A DNA stretch of 64,000 nt, taken from positions 434,001 to 498,000 of the forward strand of contig CAVXQD010000003.1 in NCBI GenBank assembly GCA_963763885.1. Reading direction: 5' to 3'. Origin of the DNA: JANNBN01 sp963763885. GTDB taxonomy: Bacteria; Actinomycetota; Acidimicrobiia; Acidimicrobiales; JANYDT01. Below, piece by piece: positions 17,447 to 25,441 of this stretch (its first letter is position 1; each line of letters begins with the position of its first letter). Position numbers and translations under genes: made by a program. The notes beneath the pieces were generated by a model that saw only the letters and a list, made by a program, of their open reading frames with translations, had not been told where the DNA came from and searched no databases.

Positions 17447-17528
17447 TTTGTGCCGGGTTTTACGTTGTTGTGCCGGGTTGTCCGTACGTAATTCCCGGCA
17501 CAAACTCGTATTTCCCGGCACAAACTCA
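17447..17528. repeat. Double inverted repeat, TTGTGCCGG family, copy 1
   Basis: Two arms TTTGTGCCGGG (17447) and TTGTGCCGGG (17468) in one direction face two arms TCCCGGCACAAACT (17493) and CCCGGCACAAACTC (17514) in the other. Arms within each pair are 21 bases apart. A similar four-arm structure lies at 28184-28260. It sits between the end of the nucleoside hydrolase gene and the end of the DUF5655 gene, where it could form long hairpins and terminate transcription both ways. Confidence 0.8.
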
Positions 17529-17558
17529 GAGTGGGTGATTCGGTAACGGGGCCGTCCG

Positions 17559-17981
17559 CTACGTGGAGTGCCAGGATTCAACCAACAGGTCCTGCAAGGC
17601 CGCATCGAAATCCGTAGGTTCACGTAGTTTCGCGTCGAACCACATGGAAGAACCCGGGCGGCCGGTGGAGGACGGCTTCGTGTTGACAGTTGGGTGATCA
17701 ACCGTGTTTCGGTACAACGGGAACAGGAGAGAAACCCAGGCGCGCTTGGGACGCAGTTGTATCCAGCTAGACGGGCGTTTGAAGAAGATGCCAACCTGAA
17801 CCGGCTCGATGAGAACGGGACCGAGGGTGGCAACGAACGTGCTGACAACCTCGAAGATGGGTCGTTCAAACACTGGCCCGGTTGCGAAGTATTCCTCGAG
17901 CGTCAGCGCCGGAGCGCACTCGTGCGTCTGCCCTGAACGGCCGAAAGACCGTTGGCAACTAGGGCACGTCCAGGTCTCCAA
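17559..17981 (-). CDS. DUF5655-like protein with N-terminal zinc-knuckle motif
   Basis: A 140-residue protein. Residues 1-22 carry CPSCQRSFGRSGQTHEC, a plausible zinc-binding knuckle, followed by a domain resembling DUF5655: YFATGPVFERPIFEVVSTF, then IFFKRPSSWIQLRPKRAWVS. This domain is often found alone or near restriction or transport genes and has no established role. The start appears to be TTG, two bases after the stop of the MFS gene, so the two form one transcript. The family assignment is by pattern. Confidence 0.65.
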   Translation of the reverse strand: METWTCPSCQRSFGRSGQTHECAPALTLEEYFATGPVFERPIFEVVSTFVATLGPVLIEPVQVGIFFKRPSSWIQLRPKRAWVSLLFPLYRNTVDHPTVNTKPSSTGRPGSSMWFDAKLREPTDFDAALQDLLVESWHST

Positions 17982-17983
17982 AG

Positions 17984-19228
17984 TCAGTTGATTTCCGGCG
18001 GCGGCGTCCCGAACACGACGTAGACGCCTAGCGCAATCAGGTTGATGACGAACGCAATGAGATAGGCGGTCTGGTAACCACCGAGGTTGTCGCGTGCGTA
18101 TCCCATGGCAAGCGGGCCAACTGCGTTGCCTGCCGAGATAAAGATTGATGAGCGCGCATAGATAGGGCCGTACTCCCGCACACCGAACGCCTCAGCGAGG
18201 AGCAGCGGATGCAAGAGCAACACGTTGCCGACCCCGAGGCCGAAAGCGCACGCTCCAAGCAGGATGGCGAGCCTGGACTGGCCGAACGCCAGCGTGATCA
18301 GGCCGACGGCCTGCAGACACAGCGCAACGTAGGCAAATCGGCGTGTACTGAGATGCGTGACGATGACGCCACCACTCAGGCGCCCGAAGACGGAGCAAGC
18401 AGCAAGCGCGCTGATGACCTGCGTATTGGTTGGGCTCCCGGCCCGTTCGGTCGCAAGCTTCACCAACTGCGAGATGCCACCTACCTGGCCAAGCAATGCA
18501 AGGGCGAAACACGCCGTGATCGCCTTGAACGCCGTTGTCGAAACCGCCGGCTTGAATTGGTATCCGGGAGCGAACTCCCGAGCCGCCTGGGCAGCCGTCG
18601 GGGTGACGCCGTCGGGGTGCTGACCCTTGGCCGCAGGCGACGGACGAAGCAACAGTACAGACAGCACAACGGTGCCAAGGAAGAACATCAACGCGATGAC
18701 CGACATAGCGTCGGCGATGGGTCGATCCCGTAGCAACCGTGCAGCGATAGGTGTCAGCGCGATACCGCCGAACGAGAGCCCGGTGGAAGCGACCGACATT
18801 GCAATCGATCGTTTCGCATGGAACCAGCGGGTGACCAACGTATTGGCTACAAGTACGGCAGTACCGGTGAAGCCGATGCCGAAGCCGATGTAGGAAACGA
18901 TCACCTGCCAAAGCTCAGTTGACCTTCCCAACGCCACGATGGACACAGCAGCGATGAGCCCGCTTGGCGCAATCACGAACCGTGGATCCGTCCGGGCAAT
19001 CACCCTGGCAATGACAACGCCTGCAAAGCCGACGGACACCCAGAACAACGCAGTTGCCAGCGAGAGCGAAGACACGCTGAAACCGCGCTGTGCGTTGAGC
19101 TCTTTCAAGTAGATGGGAAGGCCGTAAAAGCCAAGCCCGGCGGAGAACGTGAGCTGAACAAAGCAGGTAGCCACGATGACCCACCCGTAGAAAAACCCGT
19201 CGGATCGGTTGCTCAACTCGGGTTCCAT
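17984..19228 (-). CDS. MFS transporter (oxalate/formate-antiporter or monocarboxylate-like)
   Basis: A 414-residue 12-helix transporter of the major facilitator superfamily. The start MEPELSNRSDGFFYGWVIVA and the long central cytoplasmic loop (about 195-225, AAKGQHPDGVTPTAAQAARE) are typical of the OFA/monocarboxylate porter group. Helix-rich glycine patterns such as GFGIGFTGTAVLVANTLVTRW support this. Substrate is unknown; a small organic acid is the family norm. The DUF5655-like gene follows directly, and cobT ends 69 bases upstream, so it may be read from the cobalamin operon by read-through or from its own promoter. Confidence 0.88.
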   Translation of the reverse strand: MEPELSNRSDGFFYGWVIVATCFVQLTFSAGLGFYGLPIYLKELNAQRGFSVSSLSLATALFWVSVGFAGVVIARVIARTDPRFVIAPSGLIAAVSIVALGRSTELWQVIVSYIGFGIGFTGTAVLVANTLVTRWFHAKRSIAMSVASTGLSFGGIALTPIAARLLRDRPIADAMSVIALMFFLGTVVLSVLLLRPSPAAKGQHPDGVTPTAAQAAREFAPGYQFKPAVSTTAFKAITACFALALLGQVGGISQLVKLATERAGSPTNTQVISALAACSVFGRLSGGVIVTHLSTRRFAYVALCLQAVGLITLAFGQSRLAILLGACAFGLGVGNVLLLHPLLLAEAFGVREYGPIYARSSIFISAGNAVGPLAMGYARDNLGGYQTAYLIAFVINLIALGVYVVFGTPPPEIN

Positions 19229-19296
19229 GTAACTCCAGTTCTAGCTGGACGAGTCGGAATTTCCAACGCCACGAAAATCAGCAGCGAACGGGCAGG

Positions 19297-20322
19297 TCAA
19301 GCCTCGTGAAACCACTCACCGAACGTCGGCACCTCGTTGACAACAGCGCACGCTGCCCGAAGCAGCGGAAGCGCAGCCATTGCGCCACTGGCCTCACCGA
19401 GTCGCATCCCAAGGTCGAGCAGCGGAACCAACCCGAGCGCAGAGAGCAGTCGCCGATGACCGGGCTCCGCCGACACATGCCCAGCCCAGCAATGGGCGAG
19501 TGCGTCGGGTTCAATTGCGAACAGCGGCGCAACCGCCGCCCCGACGACAAACCCGTCGAGCAAGACCGGAATCGATCGGTGGCGAGCCTCGACGACTGCA
19601 CCAGCCATCGCCACCAACTCGGCCCCGCATACGTGACGGAAGCGTTCTACCGGGTCAATGATCGAGGCGATCCTTGTCAGGGCCTCATCGACAGCCTGAG
19701 TCTTTGTTGCGAGGCCTTCACCCGCGACACCTGTTCCGGGGCCGACCCAGTTTGCAGCCGCGCCGCCAAGCACAGCAGCGGCCACTGCCGCAGCGGCGGT
19801 GGTGTTTCCAATTCCCATCTCTCCAACGATGAGCAGATCGCAACCGAGTTCTCGAACCGCTTCGCGGCCCGCAGTGAACGCAGCCTCGAAACGCGACGCG
19901 TCGAGGGCTGGTTCGCTTCGCAGATTTCCAGTTGGACGGCCAACTCCGACATCGACCACCTGGACGGTGGCACCAGCGAGTCTTGCGAGCGCGTTGACCG
20001 ACCCTTTCCCGGACGTGAACACCTTCACCATCTCAGCGGTGAGGTGCTGCGGGTAAGCGCTCACCCCGTCGGTGGCCACGCCATGGTCGGCAGCAAAGAT
20101 GATTGCTGCAGGTCGCATGACAGCAGGGGTGGCGGTCCGTTGCCAACCTGCCAGGAAGACGGCGAGCGAATCGAGAGTCGCAAGCGCGCCTGCGGGCCGC
20201 AGAATGTTGGCGGCTCGCTCAGCCACTGCGCTGGACGCGGAGACGTCGGGTTGCGGGAGACCCCTGAGTGCGTCTCGAACCAACGAGGAGTGCATGCGAT
20301 CGGTGGGTTGATCAGAACTCAT
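19297..20322 (-). CDS. cobT: Nicotinate-nucleotide-dimethylbenzimidazole phosphoribosyltransferase
   Basis: A 341-residue enzyme that activates 5,6-dimethylbenzimidazole with nicotinate mononucleotide to give alpha-ribazole phosphate, the lower ligand of B12. Signatures include IIFAADHGVATDGVSAYPQ, GEMGIGNTTAAAAVAA and DGFVVGAAVAPL; the glutamate in GMRLGEASGA is the likely catalytic base. The ATG at 20322 overlaps the end of cobU by 4 bases. It is the last cob gene of the riboswitch-led operon. Cobalamin synthase (cobS) is not in this window. Confidence 0.94.
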   Translation of the reverse strand: MSSDQPTDRMHSSLVRDALRGLPQPDVSASSAVAERAANILRPAGALATLDSLAVFLAGWQRTATPAVMRPAAIIFAADHGVATDGVSAYPQHLTAEMVKVFTSGKGSVNALARLAGATVQVVDVGVGRPTGNLRSEPALDASRFEAAFTAGREAVRELGCDLLIVGEMGIGNTTAAAAVAAAVLGGAAANWVGPGTGVAGEGLATKTQAVDEALTRIASIIDPVERFRHVCGAELVAMAGAVVEARHRSIPVLLDGFVVGAAVAPLFAIEPDALAHCWAGHVSAEPGHRRLLSALGLVPLLDLGMRLGEASGAMAALPLLRAACAVVNEVPTFGEWFHEA

Positions 20323-20900
20323 TGGAAGACCTCGTTGATGGAGAGCAATGGGAAAATCCGTCCCGCTGCGAGAAACAGTGCCCGGTCCGAGCCGGCCGCA
20401 AGTTGCGTATTGACTCGACCAAGCGCGTCTCGGTAGGTCCGTGAAAGAGGTGTGTCTGGCACGATTCCAAGACCAACCTCGTTGGTGACGATGACCGTGG
20501 GGCCAGTCCGTTCCCGGAAATACTTCAGCAATGCCGTGGTGCGGTCTGCGAGGTCGTGCTCGAAGGTCTGTGGGGACGTGTTGCCATCTGATGCGAACAT
20601 CACGTTGGCCACCCAGAGGGTGACACAGTCGACGATCAAGAGCCCTGCGGTTGGCATGTTGCCGTCGAGGAATGGGGATTCGAGAGTGGCCCACGCGGGC
20701 GGCCGTTCGTCTTGATGCCGTTGGATACGTGTCGCCATGTCCGCGTCGTCAGCGGTTGCAGTCGCTGCAAAGGTGACCGGTCCAACAAACGATTCACCGA
20801 GGCGAACGGCGAGCGCGCTCTTCCCACTCCGTGCGCCGCCGATCAGCAGCGTGATGCCAGCGGGAACGACGAGTCCACCCGGCTGCGGATTGCGGTTCAA
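20319..20900 (-). CDS. cobU: Adenosylcobinamide kinase / adenosylcobinamide-phosphate guanylyltransferase
   Basis: A 193-residue bifunctional enzyme (CobU/CobP) that phosphorylates adenosylcobinamide and then transfers GMP to it. The P-loop GGARSGKS is at residues 21-28. RHQDERPPAW holds the guanylylated histidine, and LLIVDCVTLWVANV is the conserved second strand. VTNEVGLGIVP is the usual third motif. Both ends overlap neighbouring cob genes by 4 bases, so it is translationally coupled to cobO upstream and cobT downstream. Confidence 0.94.
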   Translation of the reverse strand: MNRNPQPGGLVVPAGITLLIGGARSGKSALAVRLGESFVGPVTFAATATADDADMATRIQRHQDERPPAWATLESPFLDGNMPTAGLLIVDCVTLWVANVMFASDGNTSPQTFEHDLADRTTALLKYFRERTGPTVIVTNEVGLGIVPDTPLSRTYRDALGRVNTQLAAGSDRALFLAAGRIFPLLSINEVFQ

Positions 20901-21478
20901 TAGTCGATGCCCTTCTTCGCAGCGATCCCTTGTTGATATGCGTGCTTTACTTCTCGCATTTCCGTAACAGTGTCGGCAATTTCAATAAGTGCTGGGTGTG
21001 CGTCTCGGCCGGTGATGAGGATGCTGACTCGCTCTGGACGAGTGCGAATTGCCTGAACCACAAGATCCACATCAAGCCAGCCCCAATTGATGAGGTAGGT
21101 CAGTTCGTCAAGAATGACCAAGCGGTGAGCGCCTGCTGCGATGACCGCTGCGGCATGAGTCCACGCTTCGTTGGCCAGGGCGATGTCGTGTTGGATGTTT
21201 TCTGATTCCCACGTGAAGCCTGCACCAAGCGCGTCCCACTGCACACCAAGTCGGCGACCCATCTTTTCCTCGCCAACGTTCCAGTCACCCGACTTGATGA
21301 ACTGGATGACGGCCACCGGCCAGTCACGCGCAAGCGCACGCAACATCACTCCGAAGGCTGAGGAAGATTTTCCTTTACCGTGCCCCGTGTTGACCAGGAC
21401 CAAAGACTTTGCCGGTTTCAGCCCTGACGGTCTTGGATCGTCCATTGGTACGTCGTTTTCGAGCGGGACGTCAGACAT
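20897..21478 (-). CDS. cobO: Corrinoid adenosyltransferase
   Basis: A 193-residue CobO/CobA-type ATP:cob(I)alamin adenosyltransferase that adds the upper adenosyl ligand. The modified P-loop GHGKGKSS lies at about 33-40; IQFIKSGDWNVGEE and LDELTYLINWGWLD are hallmarks of the family. The ATG at 21478 overlaps the end of the ABC ATPase gene by 8 bases. The order importer-cobO-cobU-cobT matches a salvage pathway: import of corrinoid, adenosylation, nucleotide-loop activation. Confidence 0.94.
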   Translation of the reverse strand: MSDVPLENDVPMDDPRPSGLKPAKSLVLVNTGHGKGKSSSAFGVMLRALARDWPVAVIQFIKSGDWNVGEEKMGRRLGVQWDALGAGFTWESENIQHDIALANEAWTHAAAVIAAGAHRLVILDELTYLINWGWLDVDLVVQAIRTRPERVSILITGRDAHPALIEIADTVTEMREVKHAYQQGIAAKKGIDY

Positions 21479-22256
21479 GCGTGGTCTTTCTGGTTGGGAC
21501 GACGACAACAGTTCCGTCGTCTTCATGGAGTACCCGCACTGCTGCGCCGTAGGTCGATTCCAAAAGGTCAGCGCGCAGAACATCTCGGGCCGGACCTGAG
21601 GCAATGATGGAGCCGCAGCGGATGAGCGCGAGCCGGTCGCAGTACAAGCCGGCAAGGGTGAGGTCATGCATAGCGGAGATCACCGTCAGGCCGCTCTCGC
21701 TCCGCAGCCGATCGACCAGCTCTAAGGCCTGTTGCTGGTGGCCGACATCAAGCGATGCCGTCGGCTCGTCCAGGAGCACGACGGATGCTTGCTGAGCGAG
21801 GGCGCGCGCGATCACGATGCGCTGCCGCTCTCCGCCGCTCAATGAACCAAGCGCCGTGTTTCGGTAACGTCCCATGTCAAGGCGATCGAGTACCTCGGTG
21901 GCAATGAGGCGGTCGGCGCTCGATTCGCTTCCAAAGCGAGAGATGTACGGAGTGCGACCAAGCAGCGTGTATTCACATGCCGTCATGCCGACGGGCAGAA
22001 CTGGATCCTGCGGTGCATAGGCAATCAATCGCGACCGTTCGGCCACGGTGGCAGTGGACAGATCTGTGCCGTTGATTCGGATGGTTCCTTTGTGCTCCAC
22101 CAGACCGAGGCAGGCCCGGAGGAGCGATGTCTTGCCGGCGCCGTTGGGGCCGATCAGACACACCCACTCGCCAGGGGCCACGTCAAGGGAGACGTTGATT
22201 ACTGCAGGGCCCGAGGAGTACGTGACCGACACCGACTGCAGTTCCAGCGCCGTCAT
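21471..22256 (-). CDS. btuD: Corrinoid (B12) ABC transporter ATP-binding protein
   Basis: A 261-residue FecE/BtuD-type ATPase. Walker A GPNGAGKT is at 36-43, the signature LSGGERQR near 137-144, and Walker B VVLLDEPTASLD follows, with the switch histidine in ISAMHDLTLAG. It pairs with the FecCD-type permease just upstream (4-base overlap) and the lipoprotein upstream of that. By fold alone it could move heme or siderophores, but the cobalamin riboswitch at the head of the operon and the cob genes after it make a corrinoid the likely substrate. Confidence 0.88.
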   Translation of the reverse strand: MTALELQSVSVTYSSGPAVINVSLDVAPGEWVCLIGPNGAGKTSLLRACLGLVEHKGTIRINGTDLSTATVAERSRLIAYAPQDPVLPVGMTACEYTLLGRTPYISRFGSESSADRLIATEVLDRLDMGRYRNTALGSLSGGERQRIVIARALAQQASVVLLDEPTASLDVGHQQQALELVDRLRSESGLTVISAMHDLTLAGLYCDRLALIRCGSIIASGPARDVLRADLLESTYGAAVRVLHEDDGTVVVVPTRKTTHV

Positions 22257-23230
22257 GTTGCGGCCCGTTTGCTTCGCACGAGGACTGCCAAGAAGAAGGG
22301 TGCTCCGATGAACGCTGTGACAACGCCGATGGGCAATTCCTGTGGGCGGAGGACGGTTCGGCCAACCAGGTCGGCAAGGATCATGAACGCTGCTCCGAAG
22401 AGCAAAGACAGAGGAAGAATTCGTCGGTAACTGGTCCCGGCAACAAGGCGCACGACGTGGGGAACAACAATGCCGACGAATCCGATGAGGCCGCTGACGC
22501 TGACAGCTGCTGCGGTTCCAAGGGTTGCGGCGAAAACGAGTAACAGACGAGTTTGACGAACATTGAGCCCGAGGGTCTGAGCTTCGTCGTCACCCACGCG
22601 CATGACATCGATCTGTCTCCCGTGCATGAGCAAGATGATTGCGCTCACCACCACGTATGGCATCACCAGACGCGAGTCTGCCCACGACGCTGTGTTGAAG
22701 CGGCCGAGTATCCACGAGTACACCTCTCTGATGACCTCGGTATTGCGTTGCAGCACGAAAGTCTGCAGTGCGGTGAACAGCGAACCGACGGCGACGCCGG
22801 CCAACACCAAACCCGTCGAGCCGCCGTCGCCAGCTCCCACCCGGGTGCCGACGCCATAGGTGATGGAAACCGCCAGCGTCCCGCCGATGAATGAAGCGAT
22901 GGGAACCGGACTGATCGCCCACCCTTCGAACCGCGTGACTCCGAGGGCGAACACAGCGGTGGCGCCCAGTCCAGCGCCGGCAGCGACACCGAGAAGATAC
23001 GGATCGACGAGTGGGTTACGAAAGACGCCTTGGTACGTGGCGCCAGACAGGCTGAGCATCGCCCCGACCAAAGCGGCCAAGGCGACGCGGGGCATGCGAA
23101 CGTTCCACAAAATGTTGTTGCCAACGTTCCATGACCAACCCGCCGGACCGAGCCCAATACCCAGCAACACCGCAACGGCCAAGACCGTCAGTGCACAGAG
23201 CATCCAGGCCCGGGTCGATAGATGGGTCAT
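22253..23230 (-). CDS. btuC: Corrinoid ABC transporter permease (FecCD/BtuC family)
   Basis: A 325-residue membrane permease with the ten-helix FecCD pattern. Family landmarks are GATYQGVFRNPLVDPYLLGV in the first third, SGLIGFVGIVVPHVVRL and a C-terminal GRTVLRPQELPIGVVTAFIG. It should form a homodimeric channel with two copies of the ATPase encoded downstream (4-base overlap). The gene for its binding lipoprotein lies 44 bases upstream. Its substrate is inferred to be a corrinoid from the operon context. Confidence 0.9.
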   Translation of the reverse strand: MTHLSTRAWMLCALTVLAVAVLLGIGLGPAGWSWNVGNNILWNVRMPRVALAALVGAMLSLSGATYQGVFRNPLVDPYLLGVAAGAGLGATAVFALGVTRFEGWAISPVPIASFIGGTLAVSITYGVGTRVGAGDGGSTGLVLAGVAVGSLFTALQTFVLQRNTEVIREVYSWILGRFNTASWADSRLVMPYVVVSAIILLMHGRQIDVMRVGDDEAQTLGLNVRQTRLLLVFAATLGTAAAVSVSGLIGFVGIVVPHVVRLVAGTSYRRILPLSLLFGAAFMILADLVGRTVLRPQELPIGVVTAFIGAPFFLAVLVRSKRAAT

Positions 23231-23274
23231 CGGAACGTTGCGATTTTGATGCTCAGCGACTGGAGATGGTGAAG

Positions 23275-24297
23275 TCAGCTAGCGGCGCTGGCGACAGGGA
23301 CGGCCGACTTCGCAGCGGCGATGGCCTTCAACAGATCGACCGTTCGTGGCCCCCACCGGGACGCGACGTCGCTGTCGAGTTCGACGATCTTTCCGTTCTT
23401 CACGGCGTCAATGTCAGCCCACCCTTGGCGAGCCGTAACGGTTGCGGCTGACTCGCCGTACAACACGTTCGACAAGAAGATCACCTGCGGGTTGGCCGCC
23501 ACCACTGCTTCAGTAGTCATCTGTGGGTAGCCGGTTGTGTCGCCGACAGCGTCGGCCACGTTGGTGAAGCCGACCATCTTGTACAGGGCCCCGATAAACG
23601 TTGCTGACGTGGCTGTGTAGCCGGTCTTGTCGATCTCGTGGAACATCGTCACCGGTGTGTCGGACGTTGGAAGTCCGCTTGTGGCAGCGTCAATATCGGA
23701 CTGCATGGTGGCAACCAACGCCGCAGCGTTGCCGAGGTTGCCGGTGGCAGCACCGAGTTGTTCGATTTGCGCGTAGACGTCGTCGAGGGTGGCTGCGGGC
23801 GCCTGCAGCATGGTTGGAATCGACAGTTTGCCAAGGGCTGCAGCAATCCCCTTTGAGTCATCGGAGATGATCACCAAGTCTGGCTTCTCGGCTGCGATTG
23901 CCTCGATGTTGGGCTCGAAACCCGACAGCTTGGACTTTTTCGCGGCTGATTCTGCGGGGAAGTTCGACTGGTCATCAACTGCTTTGACCTGGTCTCCAGC
24001 GCCGATTGCGTAGAGGGTCTCGGTCGCCGTGGCGGAGAGCGAGATGATGGCTGCTGGCCGAGCGGCGATGGTCACCGGTCCGTTGCCAGCGGTGATGGTC
24101 ACGGGGAAGGCTTCCTCGCTTGAGGTATCAGCCGCCGCGACGACGGTGGTTTCGGCACTTGTGGTTTCAGCACTTGTGGTTTCGACACCAGTGGTTTCAG
24201 CATCTGTGGCAGCGTCGCTGCTGCATGCGCTGAGCAGCGCGACGAGCACGCATGAGAGGGCGCCAGCTTTGAAGCGGCGGACTTGGCGGTTGGTCAT
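23275..24297 (-). CDS. btuF: Corrinoid-binding lipoprotein of the ABC importer
   Basis: A 340-residue periplasmic-binding-type lipoprotein. The signal peptide ends in a lipobox, LLSAC, with the lipidated Cys at about residue 24. A 35-residue Thr/Ala/Glu-rich linker with repeats of TTSAE follows, then a TroA/BtuF-like two-lobed domain: ISLSATATETLYAIGAGDQV, PDLVIISDD and SRWGPRTVDLLKAI. It has a strong ribosome site, AGGAGG, about seven bases before the ATG at 24297. It is the first gene after the cobalamin riboswitch, so a corrinoid is the likely ligand. Confidence 0.88.
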   Translation of the reverse strand: MTNRQVRRFKAGALSCVLVALLSACSSDAATDAETTGVETTSAETTSAETTVVAAADTSSEEAFPVTITAGNGPVTIAARPAAIISLSATATETLYAIGAGDQVKAVDDQSNFPAESAAKKSKLSGFEPNIEAIAAEKPDLVIISDDSKGIAAALGKLSIPTMLQAPAATLDDVYAQIEQLGAATGNLGNAAALVATMQSDIDAATSGLPTSDTPVTMFHEIDKTGYTATSATFIGALYKMVGFTNVADAVGDTTGYPQMTTEAVVAANPQVIFLSNVLYGESAATVTARQGWADIDAVKNGKIVELDSDVASRWGPRTVDLLKAIAAAKSAVPVASAAS

Positions 24298-24375
24298 TGG
24301 AATTCCTCCTAGGGCGGAGGAAGAGGGAACGAACGACCGAAGCCGAGCGAACCACCCTTGCCTCGAGGGTTTGTT

Positions 24376-24500
24376 CGACATGGCGAGGCAGGCGACCGGA
24401 CTGGCTCGTGCGGATAACCGACGAGACCACCGTTGCGGGACAGTGCCGGATTCTCACCGGCTTCGCTGCGACACGACACGACCCGCTTGTGAGGGCGAGC
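24376..24500 (-). promoter_or_regulatory. Cobalamin riboswitch (AdoCbl element)
   Basis: Read on the minus strand, the leader holds the conserved core: GCCGGTGAGAATCCGGC (24445-24461), then ACTGTCCCGC, and downstream AGTCCGGTCGCCTGCC before the gene. These are the B12-box-type sequences of cobalamin riboswitches. It lies in the 235-base gap between nadC and btuF and precedes btuF-btuC-btuD-cobO-cobU-cobT. High adenosylcobalamin should switch the operon off. The edges are approximate because I could not fold the RNA. Confidence 0.9.
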
Positions 24501-24532
24501 GCCGCTGAGCGTATCAGCCGGACGAGCGCGGG

Positions 24533-25441
24533 TCAGCTGGTGAAGTCGAGCGCGATGTCGAGGATTGGCGACGAGTGCGTGAGCGCACCCACGGCAATGA
24601 AATCCACGTTGGTTGCCGCAACGTCAGCGACGGTAGCCAACGTGAGGCCGCCGCTTGCTTCAAGCAGGATGGATTCGCTGAACGCCTTGGCCTGCCGGAC
24701 GGCTGCGGCCATATCGGACGGGCTCATGTTGTCCAGCAGAATCTGCGTTGCGCCGGCGTGGAGCGCTTCGTCCAGTTGGTCCAGGCGGTCGATTTCGCAC
24801 TGCACCACCATGTTGGGTTGCCCGTGAGCCGCAACGTACGAGCGAGCAGCCTTCACCGCTGCACCGACGCCACCTGAGGCCACCACGTGGTTGTCCTTGA
24901 TGAGCACCGCGTCGGAGAGGCCGCGTCGATGGTTGACGCCTCCGCCACAACGCACTGCGTACTTATCAAGATCTCGCATGCCCGGTGTGGTCTTACGGGT
25001 GTCGCGCACGCGTGTGCCTGTGCCAGTCAACGCGTCCACCCACTTGCTGGTGTGCGTAGCGATTCCCGACAACCTGCAGATGATGTTGAGCGCGGTGCGC
25101 TCTACCGTGAGCAACGGCACCGTGGCAGCGCTCACTTTGGCTAGTACGTCGCCACGCTGCACGCGTGCCCCGTCGAGGGCAGTGATTTGTATGCGTGAAT
25201 CCGACGGGAGGTTGGTTTCCAGAATTGCTGCCAGAACCGGTGCTCCTGCAAAAACGCCTGGGCCGCGCACAACGAACGACGCTGTGCTGCGGTCGATTGC
25301 CGGAATGGTGGAAACCGACGTGACATCGACACCACCATCGAGGTCTTCGGAGATACACCGGTGGGCAAACTCCACGATGTCATCGGGGCGAAGACCGGCG
25401 TTGGTTAATGCGTCCCTGGTGGCCGAAGTGAGCTGCGTCAT
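24533..25441 (-). CDS. nadC: Nicotinate-nucleotide pyrophosphorylase (quinolinate phosphoribosyltransferase)
   Basis: A 302-residue enzyme that converts quinolinate and PRPP to nicotinate mononucleotide, releasing CO2. Motifs include the SEDLDGGVDVTS start, ERTALNIICRLSGIATHTSKWV, RDTRKTTPGMRDLDKYAVRCGGGVNHR (substrate and PRPP contacts) and LDNMSPSDMAAAV. The length matches the family. The ATG at 25441 overlaps the end of nadB by 4 bases. It is the last gene of nadA-nadB-nadC; the cobalamin riboswitch begins shortly after its stop. Confidence 0.95.
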   Translation of the reverse strand: MTQLTSATRDALTNAGLRPDDIVEFAHRCISEDLDGGVDVTSVSTIPAIDRSTASFVVRGPGVFAGAPVLAAILETNLPSDSRIQITALDGARVQRGDVLAKVSAATVPLLTVERTALNIICRLSGIATHTSKWVDALTGTGTRVRDTRKTTPGMRDLDKYAVRCGGGVNHRRGLSDAVLIKDNHVVASGGVGAAVKAARSYVAAHGQPNMVVQCEIDRLDQLDEALHAGATQILLDNMSPSDMAAAVRQAKAFSESILLEASGGLTLATVADVAATNVDFIAVGALTHSSPILDIALDFTS

